DNA of 64,000 nt, taken from the NCBI GenBank assembly GCA_032622095.1, contig CP136061.1:194910935-194974934 (forward strand). The letters run 5' to 3'. This DNA is from Siphonodentalium dalli (lineage: Eukaryota > Mollusca > Scaphopoda > Gadilida > Siphonodentaliidae). Position 1 is the stretch's first letter; each line of letters starts with the position of its first letter. Below are positions 46,036-55,796 of this stretch, piece after piece. The position numbers and the translations under genes are program-made. The notes below the pieces were generated by a model. That model had not been told where the DNA came from, searched no databases, and was given only the letters and a program-made list of their open reading frames with translations.

Positions 46036-46215
46036 CCCTTTCTATACTACATGGATTCTCCCATTCAGTTAGAAAAGTACACATTGGATTATGGTCCATT
46101 ATTCATTTGGAGGGGTGTTCCAGTAATAAAAGCAGATGACAGATAGAAAAACAGATAATACAAGAGCAGAATGATTCATATTCATTGGTGTTCAGATAAT
46201 AAGCTATTTGTTGAA
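46036..46215. mobile_element. CTATACTA-family MITE, right end lost
   Basis: TTAA|CCCTTTCTATACTACATGG, then CATTTGGAGGGGTGTTCCAG. The central hairpin breaks off after GTTCAGATAATAAGC. Confidence 0.75.
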
Positions 46216-46267
46216 CTTGTATATCATAACTTGAACAGAGTGAAGTGTTGCTGATTAAAATACTTAC

Positions 46268-46375
46268 ACTATTTCTTATAAATGATATTGGGCCTTGATT
46301 TATCACTTCTTGCACCTCAAAGGTCGTCACAAATGCACATGCCATACAAACAATAAACTCAGCAATAAATCGTAT
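46268..46375 (-). CDS. TRPV-like channel exon: S2
   Basis: Exactly 36 codons, phase 0 to 0, acceptor ATTTCAG and donor AGT|GTAAGT. IRFIAEFIVCMACAFVTTF forms S2, and EVQEVINQGPISFIRNS is the S2-S3 loop leading to KNAPAK in the next exon, as in the family (an NQG-x-x-x-F-x-x-N pattern before APA). A CAGT-MITE lies 44 nt upstream and a CTATACTA-family copy about 50 nt downstream. Confidence 0.95.
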
Positions 46376-46419
46376 CTGAAATAGAAAAAGAAACGTTGAA
46401 AGAAGTTCAGCATACAGTA

Positions 46420-46573
46420 CAGTAATGCCCTAAGTAATCGACCTCTTAACCACAGCAGAATTATGGGTAACTTTTCAGGAATTAGTCGGAAATATTGCTT
46501 GTTGCCATTCATCGGAAAGAAGTTACCCATAATTCTGCTGTGGTTAAGGGGTCGATTACTTTGGCCATTACAG
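46420..46573. mobile_element. CAGT-MITE
   Basis: TA-flanked. The right arm lacks the GGCAACAAGCC half, giving a lopsided hairpin (TTCATCGGAAAGAAGTTACC). Confidence 0.87.
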
Positions 46574-46705
46574 TACCTTCACAGTACTCTCAGATTCAGC
46601 TCTGTAAATTAGAATGATGAGTTCTAAAAGGTACCAAAAACCTTTGATTCAAAGTGTGTTCATGTAAAATAACATAAAAGTTTGTAAAACAGCTAACATC
46701 AACAA

Positions 46706-46771
46706 CAGTCCTGAGAATAAGGTGCCTGACATTCACAGAATGAGGTCCCCAGAGGGTGAATTTTCAGTGAA
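46706..46771. mobile_element. hAT-like MITE fragment
   Basis: AGTCCTGAGAATAAGGTGCC to GGTGAATTTTCAGTG: left terminal part only. The same CTGAGAATAAGGTGCCTG variant starts the copy at 49598. Confidence 0.65.
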
Positions 46772-47099
46772 CACTGTACATGAAAAAGAAGATTTAATTT
46801 GTTCACATTTTCATTATTAATGACTCTCCAATAATGAGATTACACATGTCAAAACCATTGTTATGTAAACATTACTGTTACAGTGGAATTACTGATGAAA
46901 GTCCAATTAGTCCAAAAAGATACCAAAGTTTAATTTAATTGATGGCTAACCTTGGAAAAGATCAAATCATTGACAAATATTCTGAAAATCATATTCAGAC
47001 CCCCCCTCCCCTGGATGCACGGCGGACGGACACATGTAATCCAGTATAACCCCAATAATGTTGAATAGTGACCATTCCAAACTAGTCCAGACTTGTCCA

Positions 47100-47314
47100 T
47101 TCATGACAAGGAGCTGTGCTGGTGCACCATTAAGGATCTTGTGCCAGTGCATTCTCTCATAGATGCCTCCAAATATATAAGAGAATGCACTGGCTTACAA
47201 GGTCAGGATAAATATTGTTAGGCCAATGTATGGGAGACCCGCATATATAAGAGAATGCATTTGTATAGTACAGGGTTTTCGCAAAATTTCAGGAAGCTCC
47301 AGCCATGGAAGGGT
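47100..47314. mobile_element. CATGA-family MITE, ends worn
   Basis: Left TCATGACAAGGAGCTGTGC without CCCTTT; right GAAGCTCCAGCCATGGAAGG. Two shortened core hairpins. Lies 40 nt downstream of a channel exon donor. Confidence 0.75.
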
Positions 47315-47354
47315 TTAAAAGTATGAACAGAATTTATTTTTAAGAAATACAAAC

Positions 47355-47468
47355 CACAGTTTGGTAGCCATTGTAATCCAACAAGCCAGATCCGGGTCGT
47401 GTATACACAGCTATGCTGATCATGGTCAAATGAACCATTGTAAGGGCCAATCTTTGGAAGAACCTCCT
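47355..47468 (-). CDS. TRPV-like channel exon: pre-S1 and S1
   Basis: Exactly 38 codons, phase 0 to 0, acceptor TTTTACAG and donor GTG|GTTTGT. RRFFQRLALTMVHLTMISI is the pre-S1/S1 segment, followed by the extracellular loop AVYTRPGSGLLDYNGYQTV. The R-P motif after S1 (VYTRP) is typical of TRPV. An hAT-like MITE with an intact target duplication begins 37 nt upstream of the acceptor; its duplicated AATATCAT starts only 29 nt away. Confidence 0.95.
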
Positions 47469-47505
47469 CTGTAAAACAAAAAATATATATTGAAACCAAT
47501 ATCAT

Positions 47506-47922
47506 CAAGCCTCATTATAGTGTGCCTGTCATTTGCAGAATGAGGTCCCCAGAGGGTGACTTTGGTGACTCTATTCCACACAGTGGGCTAGCATCACCAA
47601 ATTCCCTCTCTGGGAACCTCATTCTGCTTAGGACTCATATTCTGGGAAGTATCTACAGTCTCAAATTAACATTGTTTTTAGTTACTTTTTTCCCTTCTGA
47701 GAAGTTTCTATGTCCCCTAATTTGCAGAAGATAAAATGCATAATCGAGGTGACTAATGAGTGAACATCACCAACTTCAATTGGGGAACTTCAATCAGATC
47801 CTAGGTCTCCCATAGCAGAATGAGGTCCACTGAGGGTGAATTTGGTGATGCTAGCCCACCATGTGGGATAGCGTCCCTAAATTCACCCTCTGGGGCCTCA
47901 TTCTGCACTATAATCAGGCTTG
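47506..47922. mobile_element. hAT-like MITE with exact 8-bp TSD
   Basis: AATATCAT flanks both ends exactly (47498-47505, 47923-47930). First-type spacer. The right terminal repeat lacks CAAATGACAGACACA, a precise internal deletion. Confidence 0.92.
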
Positions 47923-48035
47923 AATATCATTAAATTATCTGAAAAAGACACAATGTAGATCAATGTAACACACAGAACTTGTATAATTGAACATGCCTAT
48001 TTTTAGAATCAGGCCTAAAATATGGTGCTGAACAA

Positions 48036-48444
48036 TGCAGAATGAGGTCTCCAGAGGGTGAGTTTAGTGTTGCTACCCTGCACAACAGGCTACAGAAACC
48101 AAATGCATCCTCTGGGCACCTCATTCTGCATGGCCTCAGATGTTTCCAGATGGTGAAGATGGTGATGTGCACCCATTGGGAACCTTGACTATGCATTGTG
48201 TATTCTGCCTATTTGGGGATATAGATAAATAAAACTAAAAAAGAAAAAGAAACTTTCCAAAGAAGTTTTAAGAACTTGTTAATTTGATAATCAAGATACT
48301 TTCCAGAGAAGATGAGGCCCAAGTAGAATGAGGTCCCCAGAGGGTTAATTTAGTGATGCTAGCCCACTGTGCGGGGTAGCATCACTAAATTCACCCTCTG
48401 GGAACCTTATTCTGCAAATGTTCAGCACAATATTTTAAGGCCTG
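48036..48444. mobile_element. hAT-like double-hairpin MITE, tips lost
   Basis: Both inner palindromes and the second-type spacer are present. Both outermost terminal repeats are degenerate. Confidence 0.75.
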
Positions 48445-48564
48445 TTCAGAATATCAATAAAGTGGATATCGGCCAGGTTTAGTTAAAACAAATTGTCTCT
48501 GTTCTCCTATACATTGGTGTCATCACCACCATCACCTTTCTTCTCGCTGTTATCATTGCCATCA

Positions 48565-48850
48565 ACCTCATTATTATCAATAAATAGACAGAACACAACG
48601 TGCATCTTAATCGAGACTCTTTTATCGAATGAGTTGCAGATGGCGCAAGGATATATTTCGCGACAGCGTAGCTCGAGCGAAATATATCTTTGTGTCGTCC
48701 GCAACGAGATCGATAAAAGATTCAAGATTATGATTGTATTCTACACCGTTCAGTCAGATAAGTTCAATCCATGAAAGTCACCTTCATTGTTACTATAGCT
48801 ACCTTTATTGTGATTTAAGTCTGACAAATAACCAGTAATTATAGGGGGAT
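48565..48850. repeat. Dispersed repeat, inverted partner of 15.5 kb
   Basis: ATGGCGCAAGGATATATTTC faces CGAAATATATCTTTGTGTCG around a centre of CGTAGCTCGAGCG, so the copy is itself a hairpin. Flanks GACAGAACACAACGTGCATC and GTGATTTAAGTCTGAC match 15535-15815. Confidence 0.65.
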
Positions 48851-49424
48851 CACCGGAAGCGTATGGTCGACGTAATGTACGTCATCTTTTTTGGCGACAA
48901 CGTCAACAAGAATAGTTCTGGCTTGTATTCCACTAAAGGTATACACTAATATGTATTCAATGGCTGGGATTCTGTGGAATACATGCGACTCATGCCAATG
49001 GGTGTGGAATAATCATCATTATCATTATCTCAATAGTCACAATCACAATAAACAAAATGATATATTTGTTATTATCGGGCACATGTTGATACTTGATCCG
49101 ACAGTACATAATTTTACATTCTCTAGCATGACGTTGCAAAATCTCAAACAGACCAGAAAAATAAGAACTTTTAGATCCAGCATCAGATCAACATGTTTCC
49201 CATAATAACAAATAGATTGTTCCATTTATTGTGATTTGGTTATCTTTTAACCAATTGTATATTGCGGTCAACCGCTGAAATTAGGCTAATTTTTCAGAAA
49301 GGTACCTTCACAAATAATCTTACCATACATAGCTGCCACCAATTCCGGCAAGGCTAAGAATAATTCTCATAAATTTTATAGATTTACTTTCCAGAAAAAG
49401 TTCTACCGAGGTAAGGGTTATCCG
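48851..49424. other. No gene recognised (intron sequence)
   Basis: No exon or repeat family recognised. Confidence 0.4.
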
Positions 49425-49512
49425 ACCACTATATGGGAGACTCATATATATAAGAGAATACACTGGGACAGAATCTTCAATGCTGCACCAGCACAGCTCC
49501 CATCATGAAAGG
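49425..49512. mobile_element. CATGA-family MITE, right end only
   Basis: ATATATAAGAGAATACACTG then GCTGCACCAGCACAGC, ending TCATGAAAGG before ATTAA. Left half missing. Confidence 0.65.
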
Positions 49513-49597
49513 ATTAAATTCCCCCAAATTCAAGTTGATTACAAAATGGTCCCCAATTTAGCACAGCTGAAGACATGTTTTAAACATGAAAAGGGAC

Positions 49598-49709
49598 CAG
49601 GCCTGAGAATAAGGTGCCTGTCATTTGCAGAATGAGGTCCCCAAAGGGTGAATTTAGTGATCCTATCCCGCATAGCAGGCTAGCATCACTAAATTCACCC
49701 TCTGGGGAC
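49598..49709. mobile_element. hAT-like MITE, left part of a split copy
   Basis: Runs from CAGGCCTGAGAATAAGGTGC through the first palindrome to CCCTCTGGGGAC, where foreign sequence begins. Its continuation appears at 54188. Confidence 0.8.
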
Positions 49710-49930
49710 AAATATTTTCCGAAACGTCGAGATTTCCGCAACGCTATCGTCTGAATTTTTCCGCAAATGTTCCGAAAAACGCCATGAGTTTTCCGCAAAA
49801 TTACCGAAACGTTACATCAAGATTTCCGCAAACGCCATGAGTTTTCCGCAAAAATTACCGAAACGTTAAATAAAGATTTCCGCAAACATTCCGCAAAGTC
49901 CGTAACGTCGACATTGCGGAAAGTAATATT
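49710..49930. repeat. TTCCGCAAA / CCGAAACG motif array
   Basis: More than a dozen interspersed TTTCCGCAAA and TTCCGAAA(A)CG motifs within 220 bp, with repeated GCCATGAGTTTTCCGCAAAA. Its sister array, in the same orientation, is at 53880-54180. Confidence 0.8.
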
Positions 49931-50560
49931 CCGAAAACGTTCGCCGGAATGGACATTTCGCCGAAATTATTTTCGACGGAGTGACAGTTCGCCGGAATAT
50001 TATAATCCCGTAATTAGTCATTAGTGAAGACTGATTGACATAGGTATTATAATCCTGCGAACTGCTAATTAATCATTAGTGAAGACTGTTTGACATAGGT
50101 ATACTATGAAAACAAACTTCGGGCTTCCTTCCTGGCACGTGTGAGTATTACCATCATTTGTGTTTTACCGACAATACAGTGTCAATACTGTTACCTGAGG
50201 TGTGTTCATATTACATATATCACTGGCTTTACAACATTTACCATATCATCCAAAATGGATAGAACTACGAATGTTGAGTTGTTTATTGCTTGTCATAAAA
50301 CTGTGTTTGTGCACAATAATGCAATAACTTGCGATAAATGTCAGAAATTTTCAATTGTCCCACAATACACCTACATATAAGTAAATTTATTTCGGCGAAC
50401 AGTCGTCTATTCCGGCGAAAAGTCGTATATCTCGGCGAAATGTCTTAAATTACGGCGAATAGTCCCGACCTTCGGCGAAGTTGTCGTCAGTTTCCGGCGA
50501 ACTGTCCCAAATCTCGGCGAAGTGTCCGGAAAATTGTTCCGGCGAAATATCGTTTTATAT
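49931..50560. repeat. Foldback with GGCGAA motif arms
   Basis: The left arm (49935-49995) has TTCGCCGGAAT and TTTCGCCGAAAT units; the right arm (50385-50555) has eight or so CGGCGAA units in the opposite orientation. Between them is a tandem pair (ATTAGTGAAGACTGATTGAC and ATTAGTGAAGACTGTTTGAC, about 55 bp apart). The arms are homologous in motif, not in order. Confidence 0.65.
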
Positions 50561-50639
50561 ACCCAATATACTGGGGTGCTTCTCACCTAAATGAGGGATT
50601 ACCATAATAAGTAATTAGCTACCACGCTGGACAAAACAA

Positions 50640-50865
50640 GTGTCCACTTAACCGCGGTGGGGTTAATTTGTGCTTCCACCGCGGCCGAACTGCAACAACA
50701 TCGCGGCCACACCGGCTAACTGCAGTTGGTCCGCGGTTTAATTGCCGTTCGGCCGCGGTGTAGGTCTATACTTGCCGTCCGGCCGCGGTATACTTGCCGT
50801 TCGACAGCGGTATACTTGCGGTATACTTGCCTTTCGGCCGCGGTGTACTTGCCGTTTTTAGAATG
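50640..50865. repeat. CCGCGG motif array
   Basis: About ten CCGCGG-type motifs, most inside TTCGGCCGCGGTATACTTGC or a variant, beginning with one opposite unit (AACCGCGGTGG / CCACCGCGGCC). Very GC-rich against an AT-rich background. Confidence 0.75.
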
Positions 50866-51204
50866 ATGTTCAAAAACACAAAGAGTGCACTATAAATGTG
50901 GTTTGATTGAGCCCATTGTTTAGCCAGACGATCTATTCAGTGTGTTGGAGATCTGATACGTCAGGCGACAAGGTGTGATAATCTTATAAGTATATAGTCG
51001 ACGTCCTACCGGTATACTAAATTTAATTACACTAATTTAAACTATAATTATTTGGTTTGAAATTACATTGACTACATCCATCCATGTGGGCCTCCTTTTG
51101 GAATTTACTGCCGGCCAGAATTTTCTTCACAATAAAAAATAAAGAGCGTTTGTGCGTGGTAAGGTATGTTTCGCCCGCGAACATTTTATGAACCCAAGGG
51201 GCTT

Positions 51205-51550
51205 GTTACGTGAGCCGGGACAACTCGGCGAGCCGAGTCAACTCGGTCTGCCAGGACAACTCGGTCGCGCTGTTAAATTAGTCGAGACAACTCGGTCAAC
51301 CGGGACTACTCGGTTGACGTGCACAAAACTAGCTGTCAATCACCGAGTCACGGCGTAATGTGGGTGGTCATTAGACGTCACTCACATGACGCGAACATTC
51401 TATTGGCTGACGTCATGAAAGTCACCACGAATCGTGTAACGTTCCATGTCTAGCCGGGATGACTCGCTGTTAGCATAGACTAAATATCCTTCCTTCATCT
51501 ATGCTGTTACATGGACCAAGTTGTCCCGGCTAACAGAGTTGTCCCGGCTA
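51205..51550. repeat. Foldback with ACAACTCGG motif arms
   Basis: The left arm has GCCGGGACAACTCGG repeated about five times with variation (to 51313). The right arm (51450-51550) has the complement, AGTTGTCCCGGCTA, twice and CTAGCCGGGATGACTCG. The loop is about 130 bp. Confidence 0.7.
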
Positions 51551-51900
51551 TTCAATTCAATTAAGTTTATTCTGATCGTCAATTATAGACATTACAGAAG
51601 AGTTGTATACATAAATACAATATATATGATTTCGGGAGTTAAATAGAGCGGTTAATTTATAAGTGTTTGGTCTCTGATAGAAGTAGGGTTTCAGATATTT
51701 TATTCTTAGTTTGCTAAGTTCCCTACAATTCAGTACCATGTGGTATTCATCGCCGATTTTGAGATTACAGAGAGTGCAGATTCTGTCCGAATAATCCGTA
51801 TTCGTCCAAGTGCCGAGTTCTTTTGGGAGTTTGTGGTTTCTAGTGCGGAAAGCTAAATTATTGTGAACTGCTCTATTATCATCAGGGGATATAGGTTACA
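51551..51900 (-). mobile_element. 5'-truncated LINE, ORF2 C-terminus and 3' end
   Basis: On the minus strand the frame reads FRTRNHKLPKELGTW, then RICTLCNLKIGDEYHMVLNC and LRIKYLKPYFYQRPN. This is the Cys-x-x-Cys...His...Cys tail seen at the C-terminus of many CR1/L2-group LINE ORF2 proteins. The element ends in AATAAACTTAATTGAATTGAA, a typical LINE 3' end. Everything upstream (RT, endonuclease) is missing, as expected from 5' truncation. Group assignment is by recollection only. Confidence 0.8.
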
Positions 51901-53879
51901 TTCTCTTGTTCAAATTTGACTTTATAATCCTGCAAAATGCGAATCTGCTTGTACAGCGTAAACCGGAACCACCCAGCGCCCGGTGTATTATGGGAATTGG
52001 TGAAATCGAGCATTGTTGACCACGTACATTCTTGAATGTATGTTCAAATCTTTTCAATAGTTACTATAAAGACAAAGTTGCGGGGCATCGTGCCAGTGGA
52101 CTTTTGATTAAACTTGAAAGAGAATATCGCTGAGAAAGTGACATACAATCATGTTCACCCAAACAACGGTATACGATGTAGCAAACCATGTTCATTGCTA
52201 CACATTCCTCGTGCCCAATTTCTGAATAATTAATGCTGACGTAATTCGCGTGCACCTGGCATTTGAGAGATACAGATGCGCGCAAAAATAACGGCGATTA
52301 ACAAGTTCCCAGTCATGGGTTTTATTCACTTTTTTGTGGCAATGTTCGTAAGATTACTACAGTAAATGGGCATATATAATAGGTTTACCTCCTCTTAATG
52401 ATATAAATATATGATATAGGTCATCAACTGACCACATTGGTAGGCCTAATCTTTAAAGTTATTACCCAAGTGTGTCAGTGTATGACCTGCTTATACTGAG
52501 ATTTGTACTCAATTTCTACCCATGCCGTTTCTGACGGAATTATTAATTGAAGGTCACATTAATTTTCGCAGTTGAATTCACACATGTCCAGAAAAACAGT
52601 GGTCGGATTAATTTGAATGGACATGTCTTCCAATGCAAATCGCCTGAGTAAACGTTACAGTTGCAAATATAGTTGGGTGTGACTTAATAATGCAGTATTG
52701 GGAACAATACGTATTTACCTGGCTGAAGATACATAATAGAATGTTGGTCTATTTTTCAATTTAAAAAAAATCAAGTGTAGCCGTATTAAAGAAAACAACA
52801 TTGATTTACAGTACTTATAACTAGTAGCCCATATATGCACGTGTACACTTGTAAGTTAAATATGACTGCTTCGCGTATAACCTTTGCACTGGAGATTTGT
52901 ATCGAAATTTCCTGCGCTCTTTAGTTTTTACCATCCATCAGGATTCATGAAAACACTACGGAACGATCTTTATTAAATTGTTAGGAGTAAAGCCGAATTA
53001 AAGCCGGGACCTAATGTATCTAAAATGTAATATGCAAAAAGTGTTTCGGAAGATAAAAAATATGTCATTCTATGGCGATAACTAGATTCGAAAATTGGCA
53101 GTATTATATATGCTATTACGACTGTATTAGCTTCCCCTACTTGCGAAAAGGTGGGGGGTCCACAATAGGCAACATATATCATATACTTTAAGTGAAATAT
53201 AAAGGATGCAGTCACACCTCATCGCATATTCTGGTCTCGTTAGCTAACGAAAACGGAATCCACAAAAGACATGCACTTTGCACGGGCAGAGCTCGATTTA
53301 ACCAATCAGTGGTAACTCCATTCAGACTGGGATAGATGGTGGGAACAACACCTGAAATACTATGATTGACGTCTGTGTTTGTTTGTTGTCTAACCAATCA
53401 CAATGCGACTATTAATGAAAGAAGTCAGTACACGGATTGCACGGACTTCAGCGGGGAGGACAGTGTTGACATTGCAGACAGTGTCAAACTGACATCATTG
53501 CTATAATTAACTAGGTCAGCCGTGAACTTTTTCAGTGTCATGGAACTTGTTATACATGAAGCGATAATTGCGCACTCTTGTGTCAAATATATCTGAGTAC
53601 ATGTCAGGAGGTTTATATAGGGTACCGGTACTCACTCCCTGCATGACATATACATGATTCGTGCTTGTGAATTAAAACAGGTTTTGACTATATAGCTGTG
53701 GCAATGACTGCTTGATGGAGCCATATCAAGAATCGTCAAGGAAAAGTGTTTTAATTGCTGTATCGTTTTTATTAAGTTAATAAACACTGCAAACCTAATA
53801 AATAAACGAACCCAATAGCAATAGACCTATATACTCTAGTATGCTGTGATGTTTACGATTTTACCGGCCCGACACCCAT
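51901..53879. other. No gene recognised; inside the 4.5-kb insertion
   Basis: No coding family, terminal repeat or RNA gene was recognised in this 2 kb. Short open frames have no visible motif. Confidence 0.4.
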
Positions 53880-54187
53880 GAATATATTCCGCAAATTTTC
53901 CGGAACGAGGTCCGCATGCATTCAAATTCCGATAACGTTGGGGTGAATTCCCGCAATTATTTCCGCAAATTCCGAAAGAGGAAACTAAAATGCCGAAAAC
54001 GTCGGACGTATTCCGAAAAAAATCCGCAAACATCGTCTTCTTTTCCGCAAACCTTAGCGCTATTTTCCGAAAGAAGGAACGTAATTACCGAAAAATTTCC
54101 GCAAACAGTTTTCCGCAAAGTGTTCATAACGTCATTTGTTTTCGGAAAATACTTTCGGAATTCCGCAAAGACTTTTGAGACGCTCCC
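53880..54187. repeat. Second TTCCGCAAA motif array
   Basis: At least nine TTCCGCAAA/TTCCGAAA motifs, same orientation as 49710-49930; the last few flip (TTTCGGAAAATACTTTCGG). It ends at GAGACGCTCCC directly against the resumed MITE. Confidence 0.8.
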
Positions 54188-54418
54188 TTAGGCCTCATCT
54201 TCTCTGGAAATTTCTTTATTGTCAAATTTCTATAGAAACTTAAGATTCTATTTCTTTTTTATTGGCAGACGACACATTGCATAATCGAGGTTCCCAATGG
54301 GTGCACATCACAATATTCACAATTTGGGAACTTCAATCTGAGTCTATGTCTCCCATAGCAGATGAGGCCATGCAGAATGAGGTCGCAAGAGGGTGAATTA
54401 GGTGATGCTAGCCCACTG
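54188..54418. mobile_element. hAT-like MITE, right part of the split copy
   Basis: Resumes at TTAGGCCTCATCTTCTCTGG, the sequence that normally follows the first palindrome, and runs through the spacer to GATGCTAGCCCACTG. Its right end is lost. Confidence 0.78.
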
Positions 54419-54595
54419 TTTTAGGGTTTCCTGAAGAAAGAAATTATGAGCCCTCAGAAGTGAATATATTCATTTGTTTGATACTGGACCAAACCATGGT
54501 CCATTAGCCTTAGGTGAGCCCATTGTTCGTCTCAGTGTGCCGAAATTAAGGGAGTCTAAAGGTCTGAGTAAATTGAAAAAAATAGTTTTCAGTAA

Positions 54596-54780
54596 AGTTT
54601 AAAGAATATAAGAAAAAATTATTAAAATTGCAAAAAATAATAACAAATGATGAAAATTTTTTAGTCCAATACATTCTCTTATATATGCGAGGCGACCTAT
54701 GGTCGACTCGCATATATAAGAGAATGCATTGGCACAGGGTATATGGGTTGATACAAAAATCGGACTTGGCACTGAAAGGG
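54596..54780. mobile_element. GAGTGCC-family MITE, left end lost
   Basis: AT-rich spacer, a perfect core hairpin (54661-54738) and the right end TTGGCACTGAAAGGG|TTAA. It ends about 33 nt from a channel exon donor. Confidence 0.83.
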
Positions 54781-54813
54781 TTAAAGAGATGATACAAAGA
54801 GATAAAAGCTCAC

Positions 54814-54929
54814 ACGAGCAAATGTTTTCCATTTCTCATCCAGCAGTTGTTTCATAACCCCTCCATCGAGCATCTCCAAGTGGTCGTCATCACCTCCATT
54901 GATTATGATCATAAGGGCTGATTGCCAAT
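54814..54929 (-). CDS. TRPV-like channel exon: linker between ankyrin domain and S1
   Basis: 116 nt: two bases complete an asparagine codon (A|AT), then 38 codons to CGT|GTGAGC; acceptor AATTTCAG. It encodes [20 protein letters not shown], then [18 protein letters not shown]. The HLEML-DG-x(4)-LL-x-x-KW-x-x-F pattern is the conserved linker of TRPV channels and joins RRFFQRL in the next exon. Confidence 0.95.
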
Positions 54930-55046
54930 CTGAAATTACACAAAGATAAGATAAGATTTCATACTCAGTTATCTACCAAACTTAGAGCTCTTTCCATCAA
55001 TGTATCACATTATTATAATCAATAAATTTGAAAAATGATCAAGGAA

Positions 55047-55086
55047 ATATGGGTTGATACAAAAATCGGACTTGGCACTGAAAGGG
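55047..55086. mobile_element. GAGTGCC-family MITE, 40-bp right tip
   Basis: ATATGGGTTGATACAAAAAT to GGCACTGAAAGGG|TTAA, identical over its length to the right end of the 54.6-kb copy, only 260 bp away. A local duplication or gene conversion is more likely than a separate insertion. Confidence 0.75.
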
Positions 55087-55157
55087 TTAAAATCTTATAT
55101 TACTCACCTAAATATGGTGGCATACTGGCATGGAAATATATATCAATATATGGAGGC

Positions 55158-55502
55158 CATGTCTGAGTTTAGTGTGCCTGTCATTTGCAGAACAGTGGGC
55201 TAGCCTCACTAAATTCACCCTCTGGGGACCTGATTCTGATTAGGCCTCATTTTAGCTGGAAAGTTTCTTTATTATCAAATTTCTAGAGAAACTTCTTCAA
55301 ATAGATTCCATTTTATTTTAGTTTATTGGCAGGCGTCACAATGTATAATCGAGGTTCCCAATAGGTATAGCATATGAGGCCATGCAGAATGAGGTCCCCA
55401 GAGGAGAATTTAGTGATGCTAGCCTGCTGTGCGGTATAGCATCACCAAATTTACCCTCTGGTCACCTCATTCCAAATGACAGGCACACTAAACTCAGGCT
55501 TG
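55158..55502. mobile_element. hAT-like double-hairpin MITE, deleted
   Basis: Left end degenerate (CATGTCTGAGTTTAGTGTG), right end AACTCAGGCTTG intact. The first palindrome has lost its left arm. Confidence 0.8.
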
Positions 55503-55796
55503 ATAATGGCCGTATTAACGCTTGAGTATCAAAATTGTTTGCCGTATTAACACTTGATTTCAGAGTTATCCATCTTCATCTGCAATTTTGTCCGAGTCGG
55601 TCGATTTGACGTCTCTTTTCAGGACCACAAATAATTACACATTTTGAAAAATAACAAATTAAAAAAATTTATGTCTGATCACTCTGAGCTTTGATGGGTG
55701 GGTTCCTCGACTCGAATAAAATATTATTTACCCCCAAAGCCAAAGAAATAGTAATTTAGGAGCGTTAATTCGAATAACGCATCTTTAAAAAGGGCT
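55503..55796. mobile_element. GGTACTCAATCC-family MITE, divergent
   Basis: TTTGATGGGTGGGTTCCTCG and AGCCAAAGAAATAGTAATTT match the family. Tips read TTAATTCGAATAACGCATC, a variant shared with 63.3 kb, so two subfamilies exist. Confidence 0.65.
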
